From Desulfovibrio desulfuricans (GTDB lineage: Bacteria > Desulfobacterota > Desulfovibrionia > Desulfovibrionales > Desulfovibrionaceae): a stretch of DNA of 64,000 bases. Position numbers and translations under genes: made by a program. Of this stretch, positions 9,721-25,144 are shown one piece after another (position 1 is the stretch's first letter; each line of letters begins with the position of its first letter). Under the pieces are notes generated by a model. The model did no database searches and had not been told where the DNA came from. It saw only the letters and a program-made list of their open reading frames with translations. The stretch spans positions 62,001 through 126,000 of the forward strand of contig SUVB01000027.1 in assembly GCA_015062205.1 (NCBI GenBank), read 5' to 3'.

Positions 9721-9760
9721 GCAGGCAAAACAGCCCGCATCGGCGGGCTGTTTTGCCTGC
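9721..9760. terminator. Bidirectional terminator, 18-bp perfect stem
   Basis: GCAGGCAAAACAGCCCGC-ATCG-GCGGGCTGTTTTGCCTGC between convergent genes. Confidence 0.85.
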
Positions 9761-9780
9761 GCCGTCGGGACGGTGTGGCC

Positions 9781-11046
9781 TCAGGCCTGGGCCAGCGCCT
9801 GCCCCAGATCCTCAAGGATGTCGTCTACATGTTCCACGCCCACGGAAAGGCGCACCATGCCGGGGCTGATGCCTGCCTCGCGCAGCTGCGCATCCGTGAG
9901 CTGCCTGTGGGTGGAACTGGCCGGATGCAGCACGCAGGTGCGGATGTCGGCCACATGCACCTGCAGGGAAATCATCTTCAGCGCGTCGATGAAGCGCGCG
10001 CCCGCATCCCGCCCGCCGCGCAGGCTGAAGGAAATGACGCCGCTGCACCCGTCAGGCAGGTATCTGTCGGCCAGGGCCTTCTGCGGATGCCCCGGCAGGC
10101 GCGGATAGTTGACCGACTCCACGGCGGGATGCCGTTCCAGCCACGCGGCCACGATCTCGGCGTTGCGGCAGTGGCGCTCCATACGCAGGGGCAGGGTTTC
10201 CAGCCCCTGATTGATGTAGAACGCCCCCTGCGGGCTCTGGCAGCAGCCCATGTCGCGCATGAACTGCGCCCTGGCCTTGACGATGTAGGCCGCCTTGCCG
10301 AAGGCCTGCGTATAGACAAGCCCGTGATAGGAGGGGTCCGGTTCGGTGAGTTCCGGGAAGTTCCCCGCCGTCCAGTCAAAATTGCCGCTGTCCACGATGA
10401 CGCCGCCCATCTGCAGGGCGTGGCCGTCCATGTACTTGGTGGTGGAATGCACCACGATGTCCGCGCCGAACGCGAAGGGACGACAGAGCACGGGCGTGGC
10501 GAAGGTATTGTCCACAATCAGGGGCACATGATGCCTGTGCGCCAGCCGGGCGAAACGCCCGATATCCAGCACGTCCATGGAAGGATTGGAGAGCGTTTCG
10601 CCGAACACGGCGCGCGTGTCGGGCCGGAAGGCCTTTTCCAGCTCGCTGTCCGGCGCGGACTGATCCACAAAGGTGACCTCGACGCCCAGCTTCTTCAGCG
10701 TGACGGCGAACAGATTGAACGTGCCGCCGTAAATGCTTGCCGCGCTCACAATGTGGTCGCCGCTGCCGGCCACGTTGAGCACCGCAAGCATGCTTGCCGC
10801 CTGACCGGACGACGTGCACAGCGCGCCCACGCCGCCTTCCAGGGCGGCGATCTTTTTCTCCACGGCGTCCACCGTGGGATTGCCCAACCGGGTGTAGAAA
10901 AAGCCCGCCTCCGCCAGATCGAACAGTTTGGCCACTTCGGCGGTGGTGGCGTACTTGAAGGTGGTGCTCTGCGCGATGGGCACGACGCGGGGTTCGCCGT
11001 TGCCGGGCTCATACCCCGCATGCAGACACAGGGATTCCGTTTTCAT
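9781..11046 (-). CDS. O-acetylhomoserine aminocarboxypropyltransferase/sulfhydrylase
   Basis: MKTESLCLHAGYEPGNGEPRVVPIAQSTTFKY...SIYGGTFNLF...HSTTKYMDGH PLP motif. Confidence 0.9.
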   Translation of the reverse strand: MKTESLCLHAGYEPGNGEPRVVPIAQSTTFKYATTAEVAKLFDLAEAGFFYTRLGNPTVDAVEKKIAALEGGVGALCTSSGQAASMLAVLNVAGSGDHIVSAASIYGGTFNLFAVTLKKLGVEVTFVDQSAPDSELEKAFRPDTRAVFGETLSNPSMDVLDIGRFARLAHRHHVPLIVDNTFATPVLCRPFAFGADIVVHSTTKYMDGHALQMGGVIVDSGNFDWTAGNFPELTEPDPSYHGLVYTQAFGKAAYIVKARAQFMRDMGCCQSPQGAFYINQGLETLPLRMERHCRNAEIVAAWLERHPAVESVNYPRLPGHPQKALADRYLPDGCSGVISFSLRGGRDAGARFIDALKMISLQVHVADIRTCVLHPASSTHRQLTDAQLREAGISPGMVRLSVGVEHVDDILEDLGQALAQA

Positions 11047-11436
11047 GCCGTCCTCGAATGTAGATGGTGACTTCTCCGCAAGAGCGGGAAGTCCAGACGT
11101 TAGCCCAAGCCCTGCCGCGAGGCAACCGCGCGCGACGCCGACGGCCGGAGTCAATGGCGAAATAGCGCCGCCGTATTGACCGGTTGTGAAGAAAAGGATA
11201 CACTTTCAAGAGACAGGAGAGCGGCTTGCGCCGTCAACTTGTCAAGAAGTTGCGTGCGATACGTCGGCAAAGAACGCCCCCGGTTCCGGTCGGGGCGTCG
11301 CGTCCCGGGCGCTTTCCCGTGCGGCGGCGTCACCGGCATGTCGCGCCGCCCGTTCACGCGGTGTCCGGTATCGCGCCGCAAACTGGGTTCCGCAGGAACC
11401 GCAAAGCCTTTCACTTACTTTTGCCAGGAGGCTAGT

Positions 11437-12384
11437 ATGCGTATTGCCGTAGGTCTGGGCAAAAAAGGCGGAGAAGAGCGTTTGGAGCGCCAGGGCATCA
11501 GCCGCCGCGACTTCATGAAATTCTGCACGGCGGTGGCGGTGACGATGGGCATGGGCCCCTCCTTCGCCTCCGAAGTGGCGGCGGCCCTCACGGGACGCCG
11601 GGCCTCCGTAGTGTATCTGCACGCGGCGGAGTGCACGGGCTGTTCCGAGGCGCTGCTGCGCACCTACAAACCCTTCCTCGACGCCCTCATCCTTGACACC
11701 ATCTCGCTTGACTACCATGAAACCATCATGGCCGCCGCCGGCGAGGCCGCCGAGGACGCCCTGCACACCGCCGTGGCCAACCCCAACGGCTTTGTCTGTC
11801 TGGTGGAAGGGGCCATCCCCACGGCCATGAACAATCAGTACGGCTACATCGGCGGGCACACGATGTACGACATCTGTAAGAACATCCTGCCCAAGGCCAA
11901 GGCCGTGGTGAACATCGGCACCTGCGCCTGTTACGGCGGCGTGCAGGCCGCCGCCCCCAACCCCACCGGCGCCAAGGGCGTCAATGAGTGCTTCGCCTCC
12001 CTCGGCGTCAAGGGCATCAACATCCCCGGCTGTCCCCCCAATCCCCTCAATATGGTCGGCGCGCTGGTGGCCTTTCTGCAGGGCAAGAAGATCGAGCTCG
12101 ACGAACTGGGCCGCCCGCTCATGTTCTTCGGCAAAAGCGTCCATGACCTCTGCGAGCGCCGCAAGCACTTCGACGCCGGTGAATTCGCGCCCTCCTTCAA
12201 CTCCGAAGAGGCGCGCAAGGGCTGGTGTCTGTACGAACTGGGCTGCAAGGGACCGCAGACCTACAACAACTGTCCCAAGGTTCTTTTCAACGAAACCAGC
12301 TGGCCCGTGGCGGCCGGGCATCCCTGCATCGGCTGCAGCGAACCCGGTTTCTGGGACGATATGACGCCGTTCTACCAGAACTAG
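11437..12384 (+). CDS. hynB: Periplasmic [NiFe] hydrogenase small subunit (Tat signal)
   Basis: SRRDFMKFC Tat motif; [30 protein letters not shown] Fe-S ligands. Confidence 0.93.
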   Translation: MRIAVGLGKKGGEERLERQGISRRDFMKFCTAVAVTMGMGPSFASEVAAALTGRRASVVYLHAAECTGCSEALLRTYKPFLDALILDTISLDYHETIMAAAGEAAEDALHTAVANPNGFVCLVEGAIPTAMNNQYGYIGGHTMYDICKNILPKAKAVVNIGTCACYGGVQAAAPNPTGAKGVNECFASLGVKGINIPGCPPNPLNMVGALVAFLQGKKIELDELGRPLMFFGKSVHDLCERRKHFDAGEFAPSFNSEEARKGWCLYELGCKGPQTYNNCPKVLFNETSWPVAAGHPCIGCSEPGFWDDMTPFYQN

Positions 12385-12394
12385 GGGGAAAATC

Positions 12395-14074
12395 ATGAGC
12401 CAAGTCAAACAAACGCCCCAGAGCAACTACACCGGGCCCATTGTCGTTGACCCGCTGACCCGCATTGAGGGCCATCTGCGCATTGAAGTGGAAGTGGAAG
12501 GCGGCAAGATCAAGGACGCCCGCAGCTGCGGCACCCTCTTTCGCGGCCTCGAAATCATCCTCAAGGGCCGCGACCCGCGCGACGCCCAGCACTTCACCCA
12601 ACGCACCTGCGGCGTCTGTACCTACACGCACGCCCTGGCCTCCACCCGCGCGCTGGAAGATGCCATCAACAAGCCCATTCCGGCCAACGCCACCCATATC
12701 CGCAACCTGGTCATGGCCATGCTCTTCATGCATGACCACATGGTGCATTTCTACCATCTGCACGCCCTCGACTTTGTGGATGTGACCAGCGCCCTGCAGG
12801 CCGATCCGGCCAAGGCGGCCAAACTGGCCCAGTCCATTTCGCCCCGCCCGGCCAAAGCCGAAGACTTCAAGGCCGTGCAGGACAAACTGAAAGCCTTTGT
12901 GGAAAGCGGCCAGCTCGGCCCCTTCACCAATGCCTACTTCCTGGGCGGGCACCCCAGCTACTACCTGGAGCCCGAGGCCAATCTCGTGGCCACGGCCCAC
13001 TATCTGGAAGCCCTGCGCGCCCAGGTGGACGCGGCCAGGGGCATGGCCGTGTTCGGCGGCAAGAACCCGCACCCGCAGTTCTTTGTGGCGGGCGGCGTGA
13101 CCTGTTACGACGCCCTCACGCCCGAACGCATCCGCCAGTACCGCGAGCTGTACACGAAAACCCGCAAATTCATCGAAGAGGTCTACATCCCCGATCTGCT
13201 GCTGGTTGCCGGCCAGTACAAGGACTGGGCCACCATCGGCGGCACGCGCAACTTCATGGCCTTCGGCGAGTTTCCCGCTCCCGGCGGCGAGCGCGACCTC
13301 AACACGCGCTGGTACAAGCCCGGCGTCATCCTTGACCGCAAGCTCAGCAACGTGCTGCCGATGGATCCTTCCAAAATCGCCGAGCATGTGCGCCACAGCT
13401 GGTACGAAGGAGCCGAGGCCCGCGCCCCCTATGAAGGCGAGACCAAACCCGCCTTCACCAAGATGGGCGATACGGACAAGTACTCCTGGCTCAAGGCCCC
13501 GCGCTATGACGGCATCTCCGTGGAAACCGGCCCGCTGGCCCAGATGCTGGTGGCCTACGCCCAGAACCACAAGGCCGTCAAACCCGCGGTGGACATGGTG
13601 CTGCAGAAGCTCGGCGTGGGCCCGGAAGCGCTCTTCTCCACCCTTGGCCGCACTGCCGCGCGCGGCATCCAGACTCTGGTCATCGCCCAGCAGACGGAAA
13701 AATGGCTTGAGGCTTTTGAGGACAACATCAAGAAAGACAAGCAGATTGTTGAAGACTACGCCGTGCCGCAAGAGGCCCGGGGCGTCGGCTTCCTTGATGC
13801 GCCCCGCGGCGGCCTCTCGCACTGGCTGCGTATCGAAAACGGCAAGATCGGCAACTTCCAGCTGGTCGTGCCCACCACCTGGAACCTTGGCCCCCGCGAC
13901 GCCAAGGGCATTCTTGGCCCGGCGGAAGAGGCCCTCATCGGCACGCCTGTGGCCGATCCCAAGCGCCCGGTGGAGATCTTGCGCACCATCCACTCCTTTG
14001 ACCCCTGCATCGCCTGCGCGGTGCATGTGATCGACGGGCAGACCAACGAAGTGCACAAGTTCAAGGTGCTGTAG
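12395..14074 (+). CDS. hynA: Periplasmic [NiFe] hydrogenase large subunit
   Basis: VDPLTRIEGHLRIEVEV, RTCGVCTYTHA (CxxC) and C-terminal DPCIACAVHVID. Confidence 0.94.
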   Translation: MSQVKQTPQSNYTGPIVVDPLTRIEGHLRIEVEVEGGKIKDARSCGTLFRGLEIILKGRDPRDAQHFTQRTCGVCTYTHALASTRALEDAINKPIPANATHIRNLVMAMLFMHDHMVHFYHLHALDFVDVTSALQADPAKAAKLAQSISPRPAKAEDFKAVQDKLKAFVESGQLGPFTNAYFLGGHPSYYLEPEANLVATAHYLEALRAQVDAARGMAVFGGKNPHPQFFVAGGVTCYDALTPERIRQYRELYTKTRKFIEEVYIPDLLLVAGQYKDWATIGGTRNFMAFGEFPAPGGERDLNTRWYKPGVILDRKLSNVLPMDPSKIAEHVRHSWYEGAEARAPYEGETKPAFTKMGDTDKYSWLKAPRYDGISVETGPLAQMLVAYAQNHKAVKPAVDMVLQKLGVGPEALFSTLGRTAARGIQTLVIAQQTEKWLEAFEDNIKKDKQIVEDYAVPQEARGVGFLDAPRGGLSHWLRIENGKIGNFQLVVPTTWNLGPRDAKGILGPAEEALIGTPVADPKRPVEILRTIHSFDPCIACAVHVIDGQTNEVHKFKVL

Positions 14075-14103
14075 GCCACGCGCACGCGCGTTGCACTGTA
14101 ACG

Positions 14104-14129
14104 GGGCGGGGTTTTCCCCGCCCTTTTTT
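14104..14129 (+). terminator. Intrinsic terminator after hydrogenase large subunit
   Basis: GGGCGGGG-TTTT-CCCCGCCC-TTTTTT. Confidence 0.85.
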
Positions 14130-14469
14130 GTGCGCCTTGCCGGGGCGACGACGGCCCGCAGGCCCGGGCCGAACACGCATGCTGCGGCCCCTCATGTCGG
14201 GGAACAAGCCCCAAAGGGCATGCGGCGCTTTTGCCCCGGCACAGGGCAGAAAGCCGCCCTGCCCACGGCATGTCGCCGGCTGCCGAAAACCCTGTGCGAA
14301 CGCCGCGCAGCGGGATGAAGTTCTCCCCGTCCCACGGCAACAGCCGAAAGCTCCATACGCCGCGCGGGATACCCTTGCATGACCGCTGTAAAACTTGACG
14401 CCCGAAGTCCTATACGCTACAACCGTTGCGCTGCCGGCATGCTGTCACGTCATGCTGCGCAGCCATCCT

Positions 14470-14556
14470 GCCGGGATGGTGGAATTGGTAGACGCAGCGG
14501 ACTCAAAATCCGCCGGTGGCAACACCTTGCGAGTTCAAGTCTCGCTCCCGGTACCA
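14470..14556 (+). tRNA. tRNA-Leu (anticodon CAA)
   Basis: GCCGGGATGGTGGAATTGGTAGACGCAGCGGACTCAAAATCCGCCGGTGGCAACACCTTGCGAGTTCAAGTCTCGCTCCCGGTACCA; long variable arm, encoded CCA. Confidence 0.95.
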
Positions 14557-14713
14557 AGAAAAATCAAGGGGTTGGGCGCGATGCCCAGCCCCTTTTTCAG
14601 TCAAAAGCGTATCACCTTTGTATCACCATTTTTCATCGTCGGTGATTCCCGGCATGAGGGCGGCGGCCCGCGCCTGCGCCGTACTCGGACGCGCCGCAGA
14701 GCGGCCCGGGCCG

Positions 14714-15136
14714 TTACGGCAGTTCCGCCCCCTCAACGGAAAAATCGAAGCGCCCTCCCTCTCTGCCGCCGACCGCGTAGCGCAAACGTTCGCGGACGGA
14801 ATTGTCCGCATTGAAGGTGAGCACCACGGGATGACGGTTATACAGGTCTTCCGGGCCGTTCACGAATTCGTAGGCGCTGATGATGACCTCATCGCCCTTT
14901 TCGCACAGGCGGGCGGCCGCGCCGTTGAGGATGCAGCAACGCGATCCGGATTCGCCGTAGATCACATAGGTGGAAAAGCGCTGCCCGTTGTTCTTGTTCC
15001 AGATATACACAAATTCCAGAGGATAGATGCCTGCCTCGCGGCATTGTTCCGGATCGAGCGTCACGGACCCGTGATATTCGAGATCGCAGCCGGTAACGCG
15101 TATGCAGTGCAGTTTGGCCCGCAGGATGTGCAGCAT
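14714..15136 (-). CDS. panD: Aspartate 1-decarboxylase
   Basis: [31 protein letters not shown]: Gly-Ser self-cleavage site; [23 protein letters not shown]. Confidence 0.9.
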   Translation of the reverse strand: MLHILRAKLHCIRVTGCDLEYHGSVTLDPEQCREAGIYPLEFVYIWNKNNGQRFSTYVIYGESGSRCCILNGAAARLCEKGDEVIISAYEFVNGPEDLYNRHPVVLTFNADNSVRERLRYAVGGREGGRFDFSVEGAELP

Positions 15137-15214
15137 GTTCTCTCCGGTGGTTATGCGCAGGGCGTAAAAAAGGCCGCTTTCGCGGCCCGAACGTACGAAC
15201 TCCGCAGAAAAAAA

Positions 15215-15637
15215 TCAATACGCCTTGATGTAATCATCCAGGTTTTCGGCAGAGCAGTTGCGGCTGACCCAGAAGGCCGAGGCCCAGACCATCAGGGCGG
15301 TGGCCTGCGTGTCGTCCAGTGTCTTTATCTTGGATTCCAGGCTCGACTTGCTGGCCCCGTGGCGCAAATGCACGCCGTTGACCTCGCAGGCGTCCGTCAC
15401 GCACAGCAGGAGGTAGGAGAGGCGCGTGTGATCCGGCATGAGCTTCATATCCTTGTGGGCTTCCACAATGGTCTTCAGCTCGGCTGCAGTGAACGCCTGC
15501 TTGATGCCCGTAATGGCCCGGAAAAACGTATCCACGGCCCAGGGCAGAATAAACTCCGCCCCGGCGCTTTTGGTGCGGAAATAGTCCTTGAGCCAGCGTT
15601 CCTGATCTTCATTGATGCGTGCTGCAACCTGCGGCAT
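15215..15637 (-). CDS. Hypothetical protein, 140 aa
   Basis: Open frame upstream of and co-directional with panD; no recognised domain. Confidence 0.55.
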   Translation of the reverse strand: MPQVAARINEDQERWLKDYFRTKSAGAEFILPWAVDTFFRAITGIKQAFTAAELKTIVEAHKDMKLMPDHTRLSYLLLCVTDACEVNGVHLRHGASKSSLESKIKTLDDTQATALMVWASAFWVSRNCSAENLDDYIKAY

Positions 15638-16031
15638 GGTGCCCCCGATACGACATAGATCCGGCAGTGACGCTGCCGGGCATCATGTTCATCCAGTATT
15701 TCCTTTTTGCGCTACACTACCTCGCAGCGAAATTCAAGATAAAATCTAGACTTTTTGCCGAAACCAGTACATTTCTCCTGAAGTTTCCTCCCGAGAGACG
15801 CCGCGCCCGCCGCAGGAAGCGCATGCCGCAGGCGGGAACCGACTGAGCGGCAGGCGCGGCAGGAGATATCCGTGCCGCGCGCCGGGCAATGTGCCCGGCG
15901 TGTGCAGAATACGCGCAACGGCCCGGGCCTGTTCCGCCCGCTCCGTCGCGCGGCCCGCGGTGCGGCGGCTCCCGCGCAACGCTCTGCCGGGAACGCGTGC
16001 CGGCGGAACACCCCGTCCCGCGAGCCGCCGT

Positions 16032-16811
16032 CTAGCCCAGCATGTCGGCCATGCCGTACAGCCGCCCCGGCTTCTGCCCGGCCATCCAGGCGGCGGCCCG
16101 CAGGGCTCCGCGCGCAAAATTCTCGCGCGAGTGCGCATGGTGGGCCACTTCAATGCGCTCGCCCGGTCCCATGAAGTACACGGTGTGCACGCCCACCACA
16201 TCCCCGCCGCGCACGGCCTGGATGCCGATCTGCCCGTGAGGCCGTTCCCCGATGATGCCGTCGCGGGCGGAACAGCGCACATCGCCGAGCTTCTGCCCGC
16301 GCGCGCCGGCAAGGCACTCGCCGATGGTCAGTGCCGTGCCGCTGGGGCTGTCCTTCTTGCGGTTGTGGTGCATCTCCACCATTTCAATATCGTAGTCTTC
16401 GCCCAGGGCGCGGGTCAGCTCCGGCAGAATCTTCAGCAGCACATTGACGCCCACGCTCATATTGGAAGACCAGAAGATGGGCGTCTTGCGCGCCAGATCC
16501 CGCAGTTCGTCTTTCTGCGCCTCGTCAAGGCCCGTCGTGCCGATGACCAGCGCATTGCCGCACTGCGCCGCCGTGCGGGCCGAGTGCAGGCTCACCGCCG
16601 GGGCCGTGAAGTCGATGACCACCGCACCGGGAACCCGGGGCAGCAGGTCGGCGATATCCGCCGCCACGGGGCATGCCGCGCCCAGCGCGCCCACGCGCTC
16701 CCTGCTGTCCACCATGCCCGCCACCTCGAATTCCGCAGATTCCGCCGCCAGACGGCAGATGACGCCGCCCATGCGTCCGGCGGCCCCGACCATGACAATC
16801 TTTGTGCTCAT
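16032..16811 (-). CDS. dapB: 4-hydroxy-tetrahydrodipicolinate reductase
   Basis: IVMVGAAGRMGGVICRL ... VIIDFT-like ... EMHHNRKKDSPSGTA. Confidence 0.94.
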   Translation of the reverse strand: MSTKIVMVGAAGRMGGVICRLAAESAEFEVAGMVDSRERVGALGAACPVAADIADLLPRVPGAVVIDFTAPAVSLHSARTAAQCGNALVIGTTGLDEAQKDELRDLARKTPIFWSSNMSVGVNVLLKILPELTRALGEDYDIEMVEMHHNRKKDSPSGTALTIGECLAGARGQKLGDVRCSARDGIIGERPHGQIGIQAVRGGDVVGVHTVYFMGPGERIEVAHHAHSRENFARGALRAAAWMAGQKPGRLYGMADMLG

Positions 16812-16836
16812 ACCTCATTCCCCGTGGTAAAAAAGC

Positions 16837-21063
<4,227 letters not shown>

Positions 21064-21115
21064 GATGGGCGTTTTTGACGTATGCTTTGAAGATTACAAC
21101 GTACGGGGGAACATT

Positions 21116-21607
21116 ATGGATCTCTTTTTCGAGCCCGCACAAGGGCCGCTGCCGCTGGACAGGGTATATGTTGTGACCGCCGTCCTCAATACCTTCAAGA
21201 TGCACCGCCACGTGGAGGTGCAGATTTTCCGCCCCGGCGCGTCCGACGATGAGGTGAAGGCCCTTCAGGGCAAAAATCTCGTGGCCCCGGCCGACCCTTC
21301 CGTGCCGCCGCAGGTTCTGCAGGGAGCCACGGAGGAGGCGGCCCTGCGCTGCCTGCTGGAATGCCTCACCGAGGAGGAGGCCCGCGCCCTCGCAAAATAC
21401 CTTAACGAGCGCTATGCCGACCAGTTCGAGAGCCTGACCGTCTGCCCGCTGGAAGTGCCCGTGCCTCTGGGCGTGGGCCCGCTGGAAGGCATCACCGAGG
21501 GCAAAAATTCCGGCTTCATCCGCTTCGACGCCGTGCGTGATTGGCCGTTGCCCTTCCGGGCCTGGGGCTATTACGATCTGGACCAGCCCGCCGACGACCG
21601 GACATAG
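21116..21607 (+). CDS. Hypothetical protein, 163 aa
   Basis: ORF with GGGGGA upstream of ATG; no recognised domain. Confidence 0.6.
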   Translation: MDLFFEPAQGPLPLDRVYVVTAVLNTFKMHRHVEVQIFRPGASDDEVKALQGKNLVAPADPSVPPQVLQGATEEAALRCLLECLTEEEARALAKYLNERYADQFESLTVCPLEVPVPLGVGPLEGITEGKNSGFIRFDAVRDWPLPFRAWGYYDLDQPADDRT

Positions 21608-22338
21608 CGGCAGCCCCACGGCTCCCACGGCAGGGCTGGCCCCTCCGCGCCCACCGGCCCCGCATGGCCTTCCCCGGCGGGCGCAGGCGGGCGCAGGGCC
21701 GCGCGCAGCCGCTCCAGAAAAAGCGGACGCGGCAGCAGTTCCCCGCCCATGCGCATGATGTGCGGCGTTTTCTGCTGGCAGTCCAGCAGGGTCGCGCCGC
21801 GCAGGCGCAGCAGTTCCACCAGCCCGGCCAGGGCCGCGCGCGAGGCCTCCGGCGCCACATGGAACATGGACTCGCCAAAAAAGGCCCGACCCAGCGCCAC
21901 GCCGTACAGCCCGCCCGCGAGATTGCCCTCCCCGTCCCAGGCCTCAACGGAATGGGCATACCCCAGGGCGTGCAGCCGCTCATAGGCGACGATCATCTCC
22001 GCCAGCAGCCATGTGCCGTCCGCCCCCTTGCGCGGGGCGGCGCAGGCCCGGATGACGCGGGCGAAGGCGGCATTGTGCGTGAGCCGGAAGGGATGGTTGC
22101 GCAAACGGCGCGCACTGCGCGCGGGCAGATGAAACGCCTCAAGCGGCAGGACGCAGCGCGGATCCGGCGACCACCAGAGGATGGGCATCCCCGCAGAATA
22201 CCAGGGGAATATGCCTTTGCTGTAGGCCGCCAGCAGCCGCTCCGGCCGCAAATCGCCCCCCACGCAGAGCAGGCCGTCCTCCCGCGTATTCTCCACCGGC
22301 GGGAACTGCTCGGCCATGAGCGCTATGGCCCCGTACAT
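21571..22338 (-). CDS. aat: Leucyl/phenylalanyl-tRNA--protein transferase
   Basis: FPPVENTREDGLLCVGGDLRPERLLAAYSKGIFPWY ... WWSPDPRCVL. Confidence 0.93.
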   Translation of the reverse strand: MYGAIALMAEQFPPVENTREDGLLCVGGDLRPERLLAAYSKGIFPWYSAGMPILWWSPDPRCVLPLEAFHLPARSARRLRNHPFRLTHNAAFARVIRACAAPRKGADGTWLLAEMIVAYERLHALGYAHSVEAWDGEGNLAGGLYGVALGRAFFGESMFHVAPEASRAALAGLVELLRLRGATLLDCQQKTPHIMRMGGELLPRPLFLERLRAALRPPAPAGEGHAGPVGAEGPALPWEPWGCRYVRSSAGWSRS

Positions 22339-22466
22339 TGCCCCATCCCTTCCGCCTGCCGGATGTGCCGACGACGCCTGCCCCGAAGGCAGGGGACGGC
22401 AGGCCGGAACAGGCCGGCCCGCCGCATCGCTGCCGCAACGGCGCGCCCTTTTTCGCGCCGCCCGGA

Positions 22467-24779
22467 TCACCCCTCGGCAGGCGCGGCCTTGCGCTTTGCC
22501 GTCTTCCTTTCGCCCCGCACAAGTACCAGTTCGTTGTTCTTCAATGTGAGTCGCGCCGCGCCGCCCTTCCTGAGGCCGCCGAAGAGCAGCTCCCCGGCCA
22601 GACGGTCCTCCAGCTCGGCACGCAGCAGGCGGCGCAGGGGCCGCGCGCCCATGGCCGGGTCAAAGCCCTTGCGGGCCAGCCACTTGCGGGCGCTCTCCGT
22701 CACGTTCAGCGTGACGTTGCGCTGCGCGAGGCCCTCGCGAATTTCACCGAGGAACTTGTCCACAATACGCAGCATCATGGGTTCCGTCAGGCTGCCGAAG
22801 GGCACCAACGCGTCCAGCCGGTTGCGGAATTCCGGGCTGAAGGTGTTTTCCACGGCCTTGAGACCCTTGCGCGCCGCGTCCTGCGGGGCCGTGCCGCCAA
22901 AGCCCATGGCCGGACGCGACATTTCAAAGGCCCCGGCATTGGAGGTCATAATCAGGATGACGTGCGAGAAGTCCGTCTTGCGGCCCGTGTTGTCGGTGAG
23001 TGTGGCATAGTCCATGACCTGCAGGAGCACATTGAAGATGTCCGGATGGGCTTTTTCCACCTCGTCCAGCAGCACCACGGAATAAGGGGCCTTGCGCACA
23101 GCCTCGGTGAGCAGACCGCCCTGGTCAAAGCCCACATAGCCTGGAGGCGCGCCGATGAGCCGCGAGACGGCGTGCTTTTCCATGTATTCGCTCATGTCGT
23201 AGCGCAGGAATTCCACGCCCATGAGCTTGGCCAGGCTGCGGGCGACTTCGGTCTTGCCCACGCCTGTCGGGCCGTAGAAGAGGAAGGCCCCGGCCGGGCG
23301 CTGCTCCTGCGAGAGGCCCGCTCGGGCGCGCAGAATGGCGCGCACCGTGAGTTCAATGGCCTCGTCCTGCCCGAAAACAAGATGCTTGAGATCCTTCTCC
23401 AGCGTGGCCAGACGGTTGCGTTCCTTGCCGGTCACGGTGCGCACGGGGATGCCCGCCATGCGCGCCACAATACGCTCCACGTCCGCCACGCCCACCAGCG
23501 GGGCCGCCGAACCGTCCCCGCCGCGCCCGGCGCCGGGCGTCACGCCCCGGCCAAGGCGCACGGCCGCGCCGGTCTCGTCCAGCACATCAATGGCCTTGTC
23601 GGGCAGCAGGCGGTCGCGCACATGGCGCGCCGTCAGGTCCACCATGGCCTTGAGGGCCGCCGGGCTGTAGCGTACATGGTGGTACTCCGCATAGCGCGGC
23701 ATGAGCCCCTGAAGAATTTCCAGGCATTCCGCAGTGCTGGGTTCCGTCAGATCAATGCGCTGGAAGCGGCGGGCCAGGGCGCGGTCCTTCTCGAAGTGGT
23801 TGCGGTATTCCTCGTAGGTGGTGGAGCCGATGCAGCGGATCTCGCCGTTGGCCAGTACCGGCTTGAGCAGATTGGAGGCGTCCATGGAGCCGCCGGAGGT
23901 GGAACCCGCCCCCACGATGGTATGGATTTCGTCAATGAACAGTATGGCGTCCGGTTCTTCCTTGAGCTTGCGCACCACGGCCTTGAGACGGCCCTCAAAG
24001 TCGCCCCGGTAACGCGTGCCCGCCAGCAGCAGGCCCATGTCCAGCGCGTAGAGCGTGGTGTGCGCGAACATTTCGGGCACGTCGCCCGTCGTGATGCGCA
24101 GGGCCAGCCCCTCGGCCAGGGCCGTCTTGCCCACGCCGGGGTCGCCCACAAAGAGGGGATTGTTCTTACGGCGACGGCAGAGCACCTCCACGGCGCGGTC
24201 CAGTTCCACGGCGCGTCCCACCAGCGGGTCTATCTTGCCCTCGCGGGCGCGGGCCGTCAGGTCCACGGCGTAGAGCTCCAGGGGGTTGCCCTTGCCCTCG
24301 CCCTCCCCGTCGCCGTCCCGCGCGGCAGAGACGCCGCGCGAGCCGCTGCCCTCCTCCATGCCGTGCGAGACGAAGGTGAGCACATCCAGCCGCTCCACGC
24401 CCTGCTTGCGCAGGTAGAAATGGGCGTAGCTCTGTTCCTCGTCCATGATGGAAATGAGCAGGTCGCCCAACTCCACAGCGTCGCGCCCGGCCGAGCGGAT
24501 GTGCGACAGGGCGCGCTCCAGCACGCGCTGCACGCCCTCTGTCTGGACGACTTCAAAGGGCGCTTCCGGCCCGGCGGGCTCCATCTCCTGCCGGAAGAAT
24601 TCCTCAAGCTGCTCGCGCAGCACGGGCACGCTGGCTCCGCTGCCCTCCAGAATGATGCGGCCCTTCATGCTGTTGGTCAGGGCAAAGAGCACATGCTCCA
24701 CCGTGAGCATGTCGTGCCGACGCCGATGCGCCTCCATGAGGGCGTCGCGAATGACCAGCTGAACACTTTTGCTTAACAT
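22467..24779 (-). CDS. clpA: ATP-dependent Clp protease ATP-binding subunit ClpA
   Basis: Two AAA modules: [15 protein letters not shown] and [15 protein letters not shown]; adjacent clpS. Confidence 0.95.
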   Translation of the reverse strand: MLSKSVQLVIRDALMEAHRRRHDMLTVEHVLFALTNSMKGRIILEGSGASVPVLREQLEEFFRQEMEPAGPEAPFEVVQTEGVQRVLERALSHIRSAGRDAVELGDLLISIMDEEQSYAHFYLRKQGVERLDVLTFVSHGMEEGSGSRGVSAARDGDGEGEGKGNPLELYAVDLTARAREGKIDPLVGRAVELDRAVEVLCRRRKNNPLFVGDPGVGKTALAEGLALRITTGDVPEMFAHTTLYALDMGLLLAGTRYRGDFEGRLKAVVRKLKEEPDAILFIDEIHTIVGAGSTSGGSMDASNLLKPVLANGEIRCIGSTTYEEYRNHFEKDRALARRFQRIDLTEPSTAECLEILQGLMPRYAEYHHVRYSPAALKAMVDLTARHVRDRLLPDKAIDVLDETGAAVRLGRGVTPGAGRGGDGSAAPLVGVADVERIVARMAGIPVRTVTGKERNRLATLEKDLKHLVFGQDEAIELTVRAILRARAGLSQEQRPAGAFLFYGPTGVGKTEVARSLAKLMGVEFLRYDMSEYMEKHAVSRLIGAPPGYVGFDQGGLLTEAVRKAPYSVVLLDEVEKAHPDIFNVLLQVMDYATLTDNTGRKTDFSHVILIMTSNAGAFEMSRPAMGFGGTAPQDAARKGLKAVENTFSPEFRNRLDALVPFGSLTEPMMLRIVDKFLGEIREGLAQRNVTLNVTESARKWLARKGFDPAMGARPLRRLLRAELEDRLAGELLFGGLRKGGAARLTLKNNELVLVRGERKTAKRKAAPAEG

Positions 24780-24788
24780 GGCACTATC

Positions 24789-25109
24789 TCAATGGACTTT
24801 TTCCATGGTGCATTTGAGGGGGAAGCCCGCCGCCCGCGCCAAGTTGCGCACGCGGCGAACTTTGCCTTCCGCCACTTCCTGCGTATAGACGCCGCACAGG
24901 CCCACGCCGCTCCGGTGCACGGTCAGCATGATGGCCGTGGCCTCCTCCGCCGTTTTATGAAAGACGTTGCACAGCACGGACACCACGAATTCCATGCTTG
25001 TGTAGTCGTCGTTGTGCAGCAGAACCCGGTAGCGGTCGGGCTCCCTGAGTTTTTTCTCCACAATGACGCGGCTGTCGCCGTCGGTCTCATTGTCGTTGCA
25101 GAATGACAT
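24789..25109 (-). CDS. clpS: Clp protease adaptor ClpS
   Basis: PDRYRVLLHNDDYTSMEFVVSVLCNVFHKTAEEATAIMLTVH. Confidence 0.95.
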   Translation of the reverse strand: MSFCNDNETDGDSRVIVEKKLREPDRYRVLLHNDDYTSMEFVVSVLCNVFHKTAEEATAIMLTVHRSGVGLCGVYTQEVAEGKVRRVRNLARAAGFPLKCTMEKVH

Positions 25110-25144
25110 CTGTGACTCCCGGGGCACACAGGCCCCCGCCGGCG

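Noticed and set aside
11047-11436. SAM or SAH riboswitch upstream of the O-acetylhomoserine sulfhydrylase
   Set aside because: Looked for conserved cores on the minus strand and found none; only a simple hairpin is present.
22338-24776. 812-codon plus-strand ORF opposite clpA
   Set aside because: Same artefact; minus strand encodes ClpA with Walker motifs.
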